This document shows positions 17,804 to 26,093 of a DNA stretch of 64,000 nt, in pieces; within the stretch, counting starts at the first letter, position 1; the number at the start of each line of letters is the position of its first letter. The stretch is taken from the NCBI GenBank assembly GCA_902826685.1, contig CADEFT010000023.1:1-64000 (forward strand). The letters run 5' to 3'. Under the pieces are notes generated by a model. That model saw only the letters and a list, made by a program, of their open reading frames with translations, was not told the DNA's origin and made no database searches. A program made the translations under genes and the position numbers. The DNA is from an uncultured Acidobacteriota bacterium (GTDB lineage Bacteria; Acidobacteriota; Terriglobia; Bryobacterales; Bryobacteraceae).

Positions 17804-18334
17804 CTAATCGCGGCCGAACAGATCGGCGATATCGAGGCGGAATTGCGGAACGGGAATTTCGCCGGAAAGAATGCCGCCGCGAAGGTGACGGGTGGGCTGG
17901 CCGGGCTGATGGATATCCATCCGGCGCGCGCGCGGCCAGACGACCCAGACGGCTTGCGCGCCGTTGTTCAGATAGAGTTCGATGCGACCGTCCAGATACT
18001 CCGCGGTGTCGGAATCCGAAACGATCTCGATCGCCAGTTCCGGCGCGCCCTGAACCTTGCGTCCTTCCTGCATGCGGCGGGGTTTCAGTAAAACGGCGAC
18101 GTCGGGGTGGCGGACGTGCGCCGGCGTCACGTCAAAGGCCATTTCATTTACGACCAATGCTGTTTCCGGCAACCCGCGCGCTAACAATGTCGCCAGCCGG
18201 CCCTTCAAGATGTCGTGCACGGAATCGTTATTGGGCATTGCCTCCACAATTCCATCCGAATATTCCACGCGTTCCCCGGCCGCGGCACGAGCTTCATATT
18301 CGGCCTTGGATACCAGAACCGGAACGGTCGCCAT
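17804..18334 (-). CDS. Uma2-family (DUF820) putative PD-(D/E)XK nuclease
   Basis: 176 aa. The restriction-endonuclease-like pattern of the family is present: RVEYSDGIVEAM near 22-33, HPDVAVLL with the metal-binding Asp, and PELAIEIVSDSD with the E-x-x element. The usual K is replaced by a line ending EYLDGRIELYLNNGAQAVWVV. Uma2 proteins are abundant in cyanobacteria and Acidobacteria and their role is not settled. Monocistronic, between the FISUMP relic and the sugar operon. Confidence 0.85.
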   Translation of the reverse strand: MATVPVLVSKAEYEARAAAGERVEYSDGIVEAMPNNDSVHDILKGRLATLLARGLPETALVVNEMAFDVTPAHVRHPDVAVLLKPRRMQEGRKVQGAPELAIEIVSDSDTAEYLDGRIELYLNNGAQAVWVVWPRARRMDIHQPGQPTRHLRGGILSGEIPVPQFRLDIADLFGRD

Positions 18335-18358
18335 ATTCCGATCATAACGCCGTCAGCC

Positions 18359-19726
18359 TCAAACCTGGGACGGCACCGCGTAAGCCTCGCGGTAATCCCG
18401 CGTCAGCATCGAATTGGCTTCGTCGTCGCCCACGAACCGGCCCGTCGATTGCGCCATGCGCAGCGTCCGCCCCACGCGGTAGGCGATATTGCCCAGATGG
18501 CAATAGGATGCCGCGCGCACGCCGATGGCGACTTCCGCATTCAGCTTGCGGTGATCGCGCGACCGGATGGCTTCGAAGAAATTCTTCACATGCGGCTGCG
18601 TCTGCCAGGCCTGCTGTTCCTCGGCCTTCTTCTCCATCGTCTTTTCGAACTTCTCGAGCCGCCCTCCGCCCGCGCCTAACGACTGTTCGCGCGTCACGGT
18701 GCCCGCCAGGCTCTTGTAAAGCTCGAACCCGGTCGAATCGACAATCAGGAACCCCAGGCTTCCGAAGAAGATATTGCCCGTGTAATTGGGCCCCTTCATT
18801 CCGAACAGCCCTTCCGGAGGCGTCGGCAGATTTCTTGTATCGAAGCTCAGATACGCATCGCCGAAATCGAACGTGGCGCTGTTGGTATTGGGCGTCTCCT
18901 GATCGTCCTGCCACACATACTTGCCGCCGGTCGAGGAAACCGAAACCGGCCAACCCGTCCGCCCCAGCCCCCACAGCGCGATATCCATTTCATGCACGCC
19001 CTGGTTGCCGATATCGCCGTTGCCGGTATCCCAGAACCAGTGCCAGTTGTACGCGAATTTGTTCTTGCTGTAAGGCTTCATCTGCGCCGGACCGAGGAAC
19101 AGATCCCAATCGAGCCCGGCGGGCACCGGCTCATCCGGCGTATGTCCAATCGAAAAGCGGCGCCGGAAACACAGCCCGCGGGCGTGATAGATCTGCCCGA
19201 TCGCGCCGTCGTTCAACAGCTTCATCGCCTGCTGCCTATGTGCGATCGACCGGCTCTGCGATCCGATCTGCACCATGCGTTTGTACTTCCGTGCCGCGGC
19301 GATCATCTGCCGGCCTTCATACACGTTGTGGCAGGCCGGCTTCTCGCAGTAAACGTCCTTACCCGCCTGGCAGGCCCAGATCGTGGCGAGCGCGTGCCAG
19401 TGATTGGGCGTGGTGATCGACACCGCATCCACTTCCTTCGATTCGAACATCGCCCGCATGTCCGAAAATTCCTTGGGAGCGAAGCTCTTCTCCTTCTGAA
19501 TCTTCGCCACGGCCCGCTCGCGCGCCGCCTGGTTCACATCGCAAACCGCCGCGATGCGCGACTCGCCGTCGAGCGAGGAATAGAAATTGATGTGGTCGGT
19601 GCCGCGGCCGCCAAGCCCGACAATGCCCACCTGGATACGGTCATTCGCCCCGAGAATGGGATAACGGGCGGTGGCTATGGCCGCCGCGGCGGTTTGCACG
19701 AACTGCCTTCTGCGTGTGAGGGACAT
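18359..19726 (-). CDS. Tat-exported Gfo/Idh/MocA-family oxidoreductase
   Basis: 455 aa. The N-terminus SLTRRRQFVQTAAAAIATA is a twin-arginine signal. The Rossmann fold is marked by QVGIVGLGGRGTDHI and AAVCDVNQ. The active-site region has TTPNHWHALATIWACQAGKD followed by VYCEKPACHN, where EKP supplies the conserved lysine. A C-terminal half with GNQGVHEMDIALWGLG follows. It is third in a minus-strand run, 24 nt after the enolase-superfamily gene. Exported members of this family are frequent in Acidobacteria and Planctomycetes and act on sugars or glycosides, with bound NAD(P) folded in before export. The sugar substrate is not readable; the GH95 gene suggests a fucose-related one. Confidence 0.9.
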   Translation of the reverse strand: MSLTRRRQFVQTAAAAIATARYPILGANDRIQVGIVGLGGRGTDHINFYSSLDGESRIAAVCDVNQAARERAVAKIQKEKSFAPKEFSDMRAMFESKEVDAVSITTPNHWHALATIWACQAGKDVYCEKPACHNVYEGRQMIAAARKYKRMVQIGSQSRSIAHRQQAMKLLNDGAIGQIYHARGLCFRRRFSIGHTPDEPVPAGLDWDLFLGPAQMKPYSKNKFAYNWHWFWDTGNGDIGNQGVHEMDIALWGLGRTGWPVSVSSTGGKYVWQDDQETPNTNSATFDFGDAYLSFDTRNLPTPPEGLFGMKGPNYTGNIFFGSLGFLIVDSTGFELYKSLAGTVTREQSLGAGGGRLEKFEKTMEKKAEEQQAWQTQPHVKNFFEAIRSRDHRKLNAEVAIGVRAASYCHLGNIAYRVGRTLRMAQSTGRFVGDDEANSMLTRDYREAYAVPSQV

Positions 19727-19750
19727 CGGCGTTATTGTAACGCCGCGGGC

Positions 19751-20986
19751 TCATCCCCACCAGGTCTCGCCCGGTGCCAGGTGAGCCTTCACCACCTCCG
19801 GATTCAACTCGATCCCGATGCCCGGCTTGTCGGTCATCTGAATGTAGCCCCCGCGAATCGGCGGCTGATCGGAGACGATCACCTTGTCCATCCAGTCGCC
19901 CTTGCCCGTTACCGTCTCGCACATCAGGAAGTCCCGAATCGACGCCGCCCACTGCGTCGTGCCCATCGTATTCACGATGCAGCCGGTGTTGTGCGTCGCC
20001 ATCGGCAATCCCCAGACGTCGGCCAGGTCGGCGATGCGCTTGGTTTCAAGGAATCCGCCCGTGTTGCGGAGGTCAGGATGCAGAATGTCGATGGCCGCAT
20101 TGACCACGAAATCCTTAAAGCCCTGGCGCCGTGTCAGATTCTCACCCGTGCACAGCGGCACATCCACCGATTCGGCCAGCCGCTTCCAGCTCTCCGAATA
20201 GTCCACGATCAGCGGATCTTCGAGCCAGTACGGCTTGATCGGTTCCACCGCCTTGGCGATCTGAATCGAAGTGCGCAGATCGTACTCCCAGTGGCAGTGC
20301 ACCAGGATGTCGTGATCGAAACCAATCGCCTCGCGGCAATTCTCGAATCCCTTACGCGCGTTGTCGAGTTCCTTCTGCGTCAGGATTCGATTGGAGCGGT
20401 CCTTGGCGCGATCCTCGGATTCCTTGGTTCGCTGGAAGCTGAACTTGTGCGCCGTAAAGCCGGCCGGATCGTTGCGGCACTTGTCGGCCCATTCGCGGCA
20501 CGACGCCTTATCGAGCATGTTCGAAGGCGCGCGATGATCGTACACGCGCACCTTGTCGCGGAACCGGCCTCCCAATAGCTTTGCCGTGGGCTGATTCAGA
20601 ATGTGCCCGGCCAGATCCCAAAGGGCCATCTCGATGCCGCTCACCGCGCGCATCAGCATGTGGGCCGATCCGTCGGTGCGCCGCTCCATCATCGTATAAA
20701 GCACGTCGATCTCAAGCGGATCCTTGCCCACGAATGCGTGCTTCAGCGCCATCACCTGTTCCTTCACGCCCACGCCCGGCGATCCATAGGCCTCGCCCAC
20801 GCCGAAGTGGCCGGAATCGGTTTCCACGCGTACCAGCGTGTAAGTGCGGGGCCCCTGCAGCATCATGACCTTGATGTCGCGAATCTTGGTCTGGCCCTTG
20901 GCCGGCGCCGCCAGCGCATGATACTTGGGCAGGAACGCGGCCGTGGCGAATCCTGCGCACGTCTTCAGGAACTGTCTCCGTTGCAT
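19751..20986 (-). CDS. Enolase-superfamily sugar-acid dehydratase-like enzyme, exported
   Basis: 411 aa from the ATG at 20986. The open frame runs on into the GH95 gene, but the MQRRQFLKTCAGFATAAFLP signal fixes the start. The mandelate-racemase/muconate-lactonizing fold is shown by the N-terminal capping domain and barrel residues: AHKFSFQ, LVHCHWEYDL, YWLEDPL, CTGENLTRR and MATHNTGC. These fit the metal-binding D, E, E set and the general-acid/base His. Related enzymes dehydrate aldonates such as fuconate or galactonate. The gene sits 17 nt after the fucosidase gene and 24 nt before the oxidoreductase, so the three probably form one operon. An RR-type signal on such a dehydratase is unusual outside Acidobacteria and Planctomycetes. 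Confidence 0.85.
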   Translation of the reverse strand: MQRRQFLKTCAGFATAAFLPKYHALAAPAKGQTKIRDIKVMMLQGPRTYTLVRVETDSGHFGVGEAYGSPGVGVKEQVMALKHAFVGKDPLEIDVLYTMMERRTDGSAHMLMRAVSGIEMALWDLAGHILNQPTAKLLGGRFRDKVRVYDHRAPSNMLDKASCREWADKCRNDPAGFTAHKFSFQRTKESEDRAKDRSNRILTQKELDNARKGFENCREAIGFDHDILVHCHWEYDLRTSIQIAKAVEPIKPYWLEDPLIVDYSESWKRLAESVDVPLCTGENLTRRQGFKDFVVNAAIDILHPDLRNTGGFLETKRIADLADVWGLPMATHNTGCIVNTMGTTQWAASIRDFLMCETVTGKGDWMDKVIVSDQPPIRGGYIQMTDKPGIGIELNPEVVKAHLAPGETWWG

Positions 20987-21003
20987 GGGGTCGATTATAT
21001 ACC

Positions 21004-23268
21004 TCAAGGGATAAATTCGGCGGGCGCAGCCGGTCCAGCCTTCACCACGCGATCCTGGCCCGCGTAGCGCACCGTCCATTGACCGGTTCGAGTGGGACGC
21101 AGCTTGGCGGCGATCAGCCGGCCTTCACGCCACTCGATGTCCACTTCCACGCCGCCGCGCGCGCGCAGCCCCGTTACACGCCCGCCGGGCAGTTCGGGCG
21201 GCAGCGCGGGCAGCAGGTGGATCGCGCCGTCGTGACTTTGCAGCAGCATCTCCGCGATGCCCGCCGTCACGCCGAAGTTCCCGTCGATCTGAAAAGGGGG
21301 ATGCGCGTCGAACAGGTTGGGATAAAGCCCCGCCTTCTTCTCGTCCGCCGGCTGAATCAGGTTCGAAAGAATCCGGTAGGCGCGCGCGCCATCGAGGAAC
21401 CTCGCCCATAAATTGATCTTCCATCCCATCGACCAGCCGGTCGCTTCATCGCCGCGAAACTCCAGCGACTTGCGCGCGGCCGCGAAAAGCTCCGGCGTCC
21501 GCGGTGTAATCTCACGGCCCGGATACACACCCCACAGGTGCGACACGTGACGGTGCTTGTTGGCCGGATCGTCTCTGTCCTCCAGCCATTCCTGCAACTG
21601 TCCATGACGCCCGATTTGGTTCGGCGCGATCCGTGCCCGCATCTTTTCCAGTTGCTCCCGCAACGGGCCGTCGGTATCCAGCACGCGGCTCGCCTCCACC
21701 ACGGCGTCAAACAGCGCCCGCACGATCTGGTGATCTATCGTAGGGCCCATCACCAGCCCGCCCTGTTCGGGCGAGTTTGAAGGACCCGTAATCAGCCACT
21801 TCTTTTCCGGATGCTCCACCAGCGTATCGGCGAAGAAGAGCGCCGCGCCGCGCATCATCGGATAGTGCGTGCGCAGCGTCTCCGCATTGCCGTCGAACAG
21901 GTAGCGTTCCCAGGCGTGCAGCGCGAGCCATGCGCCGCCCGTGGGCCAAATGCCGTGATTGGCATGATTGATGGGCGCCGTGCCGCGCCATAGATCGAAG
22001 TTGTGGTGCAGCACCCAGCCGCGCGCATTGTAGTGTTCCTTCGCCGTGCGCGCGCCCGATTCGGCCAACTCGCCGAGCGCGGCGAACAACGGCTCCTGGC
22101 ACTCCGGCAGGTTCGACACTTCGGCCGGCCAATAGTTCATCTCAGTGTTGATATTCACCGTGTACTTGCTGTCCCACGAAGGCCGTAACTGGTCGTTCCA
22201 CAACCCTTGCAGCGTCGCGGGCTGCCCGCCCGGACGGCTGGAGGCGATCAGCAGATAGCGCCCGTACTGAAAGAGAATCGCCACCAGTTGTGGATCCGGC
22301 TGACCGGCAAACGCCCGCACACGGTCGCCCGTGAAATGGCCCTCGCGCGACACGTCGCCGAATTCGATCGACACCCGGCGGTAAAGCCTCTGGTAGTCGT
22401 TCAAATGCATGGCGCGAAGCTGATCGTAACTGGCCGTGGCCAACCGGTCGAGCACCGCGCGGTTGCGGCTGGCAGGGTCCGCCGTCAGTTCCCGGTAGTT
22501 CGCCACGTTGGTGGCGCCGGTGAGAATCAATAGCGCCGAACGCGCGCGGCGGACTCGAATCCGGTTGCCTTCTTGGGTTCGTTTCCCACCTTCCGGCCGG
22601 ACCACCAGGCGGGCCTCGAACCGCACCGCCGAACCGGCGGGCTGGCCGGTGAGCACGGCTTCCGGGCCGCGGATCTCCGAAACCGATTTCTCATGAGGAC
22701 TGGTCAGCCAGGCGTCGAAGTTCAGCCCCGCCGGGCCCTCGGCGATCAGCCGGACAATGATCGCCTGGGCCGGCCGGCTGGCGATCACTTCGCGCCGGTG
22801 CACCGCCGCCTCCTGCTGGAACGCCGAGGTAGCCGTCGCTGTCCCCAGGCTCAAACGGCGGCGGTAGTTGCGAATGCCGCCGTCGTGGACATCGGGAAAA
22901 CTCAGGTGCAGATCGCCGAACGGTTGATACGCCTTCTGGCGCAGCGGGACGCTCATGAACTCGCGCATCGCCAACGCTTCGGCCTCGGCCTGCTTGCCCG
23001 CAAACAGCAGGCGTCGAATCTCGCCCAAATGCGCATGGGCGCCGGGATGTGCGTAGTCGCGCGGCTCGCCGGTCCAAATCGTGCTCTCGTTGAATTGGAT
23101 GCGCTCTTCCGACGCCCCGCCAAACACCATGGCGCCCAGCCGGCCGTTGCCCACAGGCAATGCTTCCACCCAACGCCGCGCCGGCTCGCCGTAGGCAAGC
23201 GAATAGGATTGCGCCGCCGCCTTTAGCGCGAACGCCAGCCATGCCGCCGCTGCCAGACGGGGGCGCAT
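21004..23268 (-). CDS. GH95-family alpha-L-fucosidase, secreted
   Basis: 754 aa. A signal peptide (MRPRLAAAAWLAFALKAAAQ) is followed by the GH95 N-terminal block ARRWVEALPVGNGRLGAMVF and FNESTIWTGEPRD. The catalytic barrel contains VNINTEMNYWPAE, the twin-Asn motif used to activate water in this family. It also has WRGTAPINHANHGIWPTGG, ITGPSNSPEQG and HRHVSHLWGVYPG. The C-terminal part has FQIDGNFGVTAGIAEMLLQS and LLPALPPELPGG. Length is normal for the family (about 750-800). It would release terminal alpha-1,2-L-fucose from glycans. It is first in an operon with an aldonate-dehydratase-like and a Gfo/Idh/MocA enzyme, and divergent from an ADOP permease. Confidence 0.93.
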   Translation of the reverse strand: MRPRLAAAAWLAFALKAAAQSYSLAYGEPARRWVEALPVGNGRLGAMVFGGASEERIQFNESTIWTGEPRDYAHPGAHAHLGEIRRLLFAGKQAEAEALAMREFMSVPLRQKAYQPFGDLHLSFPDVHDGGIRNYRRRLSLGTATATSAFQQEAAVHRREVIASRPAQAIIVRLIAEGPAGLNFDAWLTSPHEKSVSEIRGPEAVLTGQPAGSAVRFEARLVVRPEGGKRTQEGNRIRVRRARSALLILTGATNVANYRELTADPASRNRAVLDRLATASYDQLRAMHLNDYQRLYRRVSIEFGDVSREGHFTGDRVRAFAGQPDPQLVAILFQYGRYLLIASSRPGGQPATLQGLWNDQLRPSWDSKYTVNINTEMNYWPAEVSNLPECQEPLFAALGELAESGARTAKEHYNARGWVLHHNFDLWRGTAPINHANHGIWPTGGAWLALHAWERYLFDGNAETLRTHYPMMRGAALFFADTLVEHPEKKWLITGPSNSPEQGGLVMGPTIDHQIVRALFDAVVEASRVLDTDGPLREQLEKMRARIAPNQIGRHGQLQEWLEDRDDPANKHRHVSHLWGVYPGREITPRTPELFAAARKSLEFRGDEATGWSMGWKINLWARFLDGARAYRILSNLIQPADEKKAGLYPNLFDAHPPFQIDGNFGVTAGIAEMLLQSHDGAIHLLPALPPELPGGRVTGLRARGGVEVDIEWREGRLIAAKLRPTRTGQWTVRYAGQDRVVKAGPAAPAEFIP

Positions 23269-23331
23269 ACTGACAGAATAGTAGAATTTTCCCCGGAACC
23301 GATGCCCAGGTTCGTTCGTAACAGGAGTATC

Positions 23332-25752
23332 GTGCACCTCGTCATCCGCCGTCTCAGCCAGAGTCCGATGTTCACCCTGGCAATCGTCACCGTTCTGGCC
23401 CTGGGCATCGGCGCCAATACCGCCATTTTCAGCGTGATCCATGGCGTGCTGCTGAAGCCGCTGCCCTTTGCCGCTCCGGAGCGGCTCATCGCCGTCTGGC
23501 AAACCGCGCCGGGCGTCAATATCAAGGACCTCAACGCCTCCATCGCCGACTACGTGACTTACCGCGAAGACTCCCGCACGTTCGCCGATGTCGCGATCTG
23601 GAACGGGCGTTCGGTCGCCGTAACCGGATTCGACCAGCCCGAGCGCGTCGACGGCATCGGCGCCACCTTCCGCCTGCTGCCCATGCTGGGCGTCGAGCCC
23701 GTGCTCGGCCGCGGCTTGACCGAACAGGACAGCCAGTCCGGCAGTCCCGAAGTGGTTCTGTTGAGCTATGGCTACTGGCAGCGGCGCTTCGGCGGCGACC
23801 CCAAGGCGATCGGCAAGCGCATCATGGCCGACAGCACCTCCCGCGAGATTGTGGGCGTATTGCCAAAGGGATTCTGGTTCCTCGACATAGGGCACGACAT
23901 GGTGCTGCCGATACGCTACAACCGCGCCGAAGTGCGGCTGGCGAGCTATAACTTCCAGGCCATCGCGCGTCTTCGCGACGGCGTGAGCCTCGACCAGGCC
24001 GGCGCCGATGTGGCGCGCATGATCGCCATCGAACTGGGAAAGTTTCCTCCGCCCAAAGGAATGAGTATCGAAATGATGCGAAGCGCGGGACTTGGCCCGA
24101 ACCTTCGCCCCCTGCGCAAGGATTTCATTGGAGATATCGGCGGGACGCTGTGGGTCATCATGGCCACCATCGGCATCGTGCTCTTTATCGCCTGCGCCAA
24201 CGTGGCCAACCTCATGCTGGTGCGCACCGAAGGCCGGGCGCAGGAACTGGCCGTGCGCGCGGCGCTTGGAGCGGGCCGCGGCCGCATCGCGCGCGACTTG
24301 CTGCTCGAAAGTCTTCTGCTCGCCCTTCTGGGCGGCGCGGCGGGTCTCGGCGTGGCCGTAGCCGCGCTGAACCTGGTGCTCAAGAGGAGTCCAGTGAAGC
24401 TGCCGCGATTTGAACAGATCTCCCTCGATTTCACGGCGCTGCTGTTCGCGCTCGCCGTCTCGATTCTCGCGGGCCTGATCTTCGGCGCGGTTCCGGTGTT
24501 GCGTCAGGGCAGAGCCGGGCTTTCCATGGCGCTGCGTTCGGGCGGCCGCAACGCGAGCTCCGGCCGGGAGCGGAACCTGACCCGCAACGCCCTCACCGTG
24601 CTGCAAGTGGCCCTGGCGCTCGTTCTCCTGGTCGGCGCCGGGCTGATGATCCGCACGTTCCAGTCGATGCGCCGCGTGCAGCCCGGCTTTCGCGAAGCCG
24701 AATCGCTGCAGACGCTGCGCATCTCGATTCCGCGCGACGCCGCGCCCAAGGATCCCGAGATGCGGCAGATGTACAACCGGTTGGCCGAGCGCCTGGGCGC
24801 CATCCCGGGCGTTACCGCCGTTGGCGTTTCGAATGGCCCTCCCATGACCAATGTCCGGTCGCAGGATCCGATCGTAGCGCGGGATCATACCTACGCCGAT
24901 AACGCCATTCCCCCGTTGCGCCGCTTCATGACGGCCGGGCCGGATGCTTTTCGGAGCCTGGGGACACCGCTCGCCGCGGGCCGGGAATATACCTGGGCCG
25001 ACGTTCATGAGGAGCGCAAGGTGGTCCTGATCGCCGAGAACTTCGCCAAGGAGTACTGGGGGTCGGCGCAAGCCGCCGTCGGCAAGCAGATTCGTTCCAA
25101 CCCCAACGACGCCTGGAGTGAAATCGTCGGCGTGGTGACCGACGTGCGCCACGACGGCGTGGACAAACCCGCTCCGTCCGTCGTCTATTGGCCGCTGCGC
25201 GGGCAGGGAGGATCCATGTCCTACGCTGTTCGGTCGCCGCGCGCCGGTAACGAAGCGTTCACCAACGAAATCCGCCAGGTGGTGGCCGCCGCCGCGCCCA
25301 GCGCCCCCGTCACCGATATGCGCACCATGAAGGAGATTTACGACAAGTCGATGGCGCGGACCGCCTTCACCTTGACGCTGCTCGGAATTAGCGGTGGCAT
25401 GGCGCTGCTGCTCGCGTCGGTGGGCATTTACGCGGTGATCTCTTACAGCGTCGCCCAACGCACCCGCGAGATCGGCATCCGGCTGGCGCTAGGCGCCCGC
25501 CAGGGCGGCTTGAAACTGATGTTCGTGCGCCACGGCCTGCTTTGGTGCGGCCTGGGCGCGGTGACCGGTCTTGTCGCGGCGGCCGCGCTCTCGCGCCTCA
25601 TGAGCGCGCTGCTCTTCGAAGTGAAGGCCGTCGATCCGCTCACCTACGTGGCCGTTGCCCTCGCTCTGCTGGCTGTAGCGGCGCTCGCCAGTTATCTGCC
25701 CGCCCGCCGCGTGACGCGCGTGGATCCGATGACCGCGCTGCGCTCGGAATAG
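23332..25752 (+). CDS. ADOP/MacB-like ABC transporter permease
   Basis: 806 aa from a GTG at 23332 with AGGAG four bases upstream; an ATG at 23302 would add ten residues. The architecture is duplicated MacB periplasmic core plus FtsX domain: TM1 at MFTLAIVTVLALGIGANTA, a first periplasmic domain, three TMs near 280-400 (VIMATIGIVLFIACANVAN), a second core after NALTVLQVALALVLLVGAG, and C-terminal TMs near 680-790 ending ASYLPARRVTRVDPMTALRSE. This is the Acidobacterial Duplicated Orphan Permease form, which usually lacks an adjacent ATPase, as here. Probable role: efflux or lipid/peptide handling across the periplasm with a shared MacB ATPase. It lacks the PadR-like or cytosolic N-terminal extension of some paralogues. 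Confidence 0.93.
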   Translation: MHLVIRRLSQSPMFTLAIVTVLALGIGANTAIFSVIHGVLLKPLPFAAPERLIAVWQTAPGVNIKDLNASIADYVTYREDSRTFADVAIWNGRSVAVTGFDQPERVDGIGATFRLLPMLGVEPVLGRGLTEQDSQSGSPEVVLLSYGYWQRRFGGDPKAIGKRIMADSTSREIVGVLPKGFWFLDIGHDMVLPIRYNRAEVRLASYNFQAIARLRDGVSLDQAGADVARMIAIELGKFPPPKGMSIEMMRSAGLGPNLRPLRKDFIGDIGGTLWVIMATIGIVLFIACANVANLMLVRTEGRAQELAVRAALGAGRGRIARDLLLESLLLALLGGAAGLGVAVAALNLVLKRSPVKLPRFEQISLDFTALLFALAVSILAGLIFGAVPVLRQGRAGLSMALRSGGRNASSGRERNLTRNALTVLQVALALVLLVGAGLMIRTFQSMRRVQPGFREAESLQTLRISIPRDAAPKDPEMRQMYNRLAERLGAIPGVTAVGVSNGPPMTNVRSQDPIVARDHTYADNAIPPLRRFMTAGPDAFRSLGTPLAAGREYTWADVHEERKVVLIAENFAKEYWGSAQAAVGKQIRSNPNDAWSEIVGVVTDVRHDGVDKPAPSVVYWPLRGQGGSMSYAVRSPRAGNEAFTNEIRQVVAAAAPSAPVTDMRTMKEIYDKSMARTAFTLTLLGISGGMALLLASVGIYAVISYSVAQRTREIGIRLALGARQGGLKLMFVRHGLLWCGLGAVTGLVAAAALSRLMSALLFEVKAVDPLTYVAVALALLAVAALASYLPARRVTRVDPMTALRSE

Positions 25753-25761
25753 GGTTACGGC

Positions 25762-26093
25762 ATGACGATCCCCGGTGCGGATGGCTCACCTGGGGCTCGC
25801 TTGATCAGCGTACAGGCTGAAGCCGCATCGTGATGGTCGCGCCCGGTGCAGCGGCGATCTGGCCGTATGCTTCGGTCAGCCGATCCCGGCGGGCCCGGTG
25901 CAGGCGGCTCACTTGGTACTAGCTCGATCAGCGTACAGGCTGAAGCCCGCATCGTGATGGTCGGTGCCGCAGCGATCTGGCCGTGTGCTTCGGTCAGCCG
26001 ATCCCCGCAGGCCGGTGCGGGTGGCTCACCTGGGGCTCGCTTGATCGGCGTACAGGCTGAAGCCGCATCGTGATGGTCGCGCCCGGTGCCTCG
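25762..26093. repeat. Three decayed tandem units derived from the DUF1501 3' end
   Basis: The 341 bases between the permease stop and the DUF1501 stop hold no convincing gene. The element GATC(A/G)GCGTACAGGCTGAAG recurs at 25803, 25926 and 26043, giving unit lengths of 123 and 117 bp. Copies 1 and 3 are almost identical over about 65 bp. Each full unit joins a segment resembling 26116-26190 (last coding part of the adjacent DUF1501 gene, GATCTGGCCGT...) to one resembling 26317-26350 (TGAAGCCCG..GTGATGGTCGC, coding for the DHH-N-T-G motif). The roughly 126 bp that separate the two in the gene are missing. The repeats therefore look like serial duplications of an internally deleted gene tail. 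Confidence 0.8.

Noticed and set aside
23269..25458. Long minus-strand open frame running upstream of the GH95 gene
   Set aside because: It is antisense to the ADOP permease, repetitive in Gly/His/Arg, and shows no protein-family sequence. The GH95 signal peptide at 23268 sets the true start.
25755..26073. Small open frames within the repeat array on both strands
   Set aside because: They consist only of the repeat units and have no start context or known domain; the homology to DUF1501 is spread over different frames, as expected of decay.
25762..26093. CRISPR array
   Set aside because: Units are over 115 bp, diverged and wholly homologous to a neighbouring gene; there is no repeat-spacer alternation.
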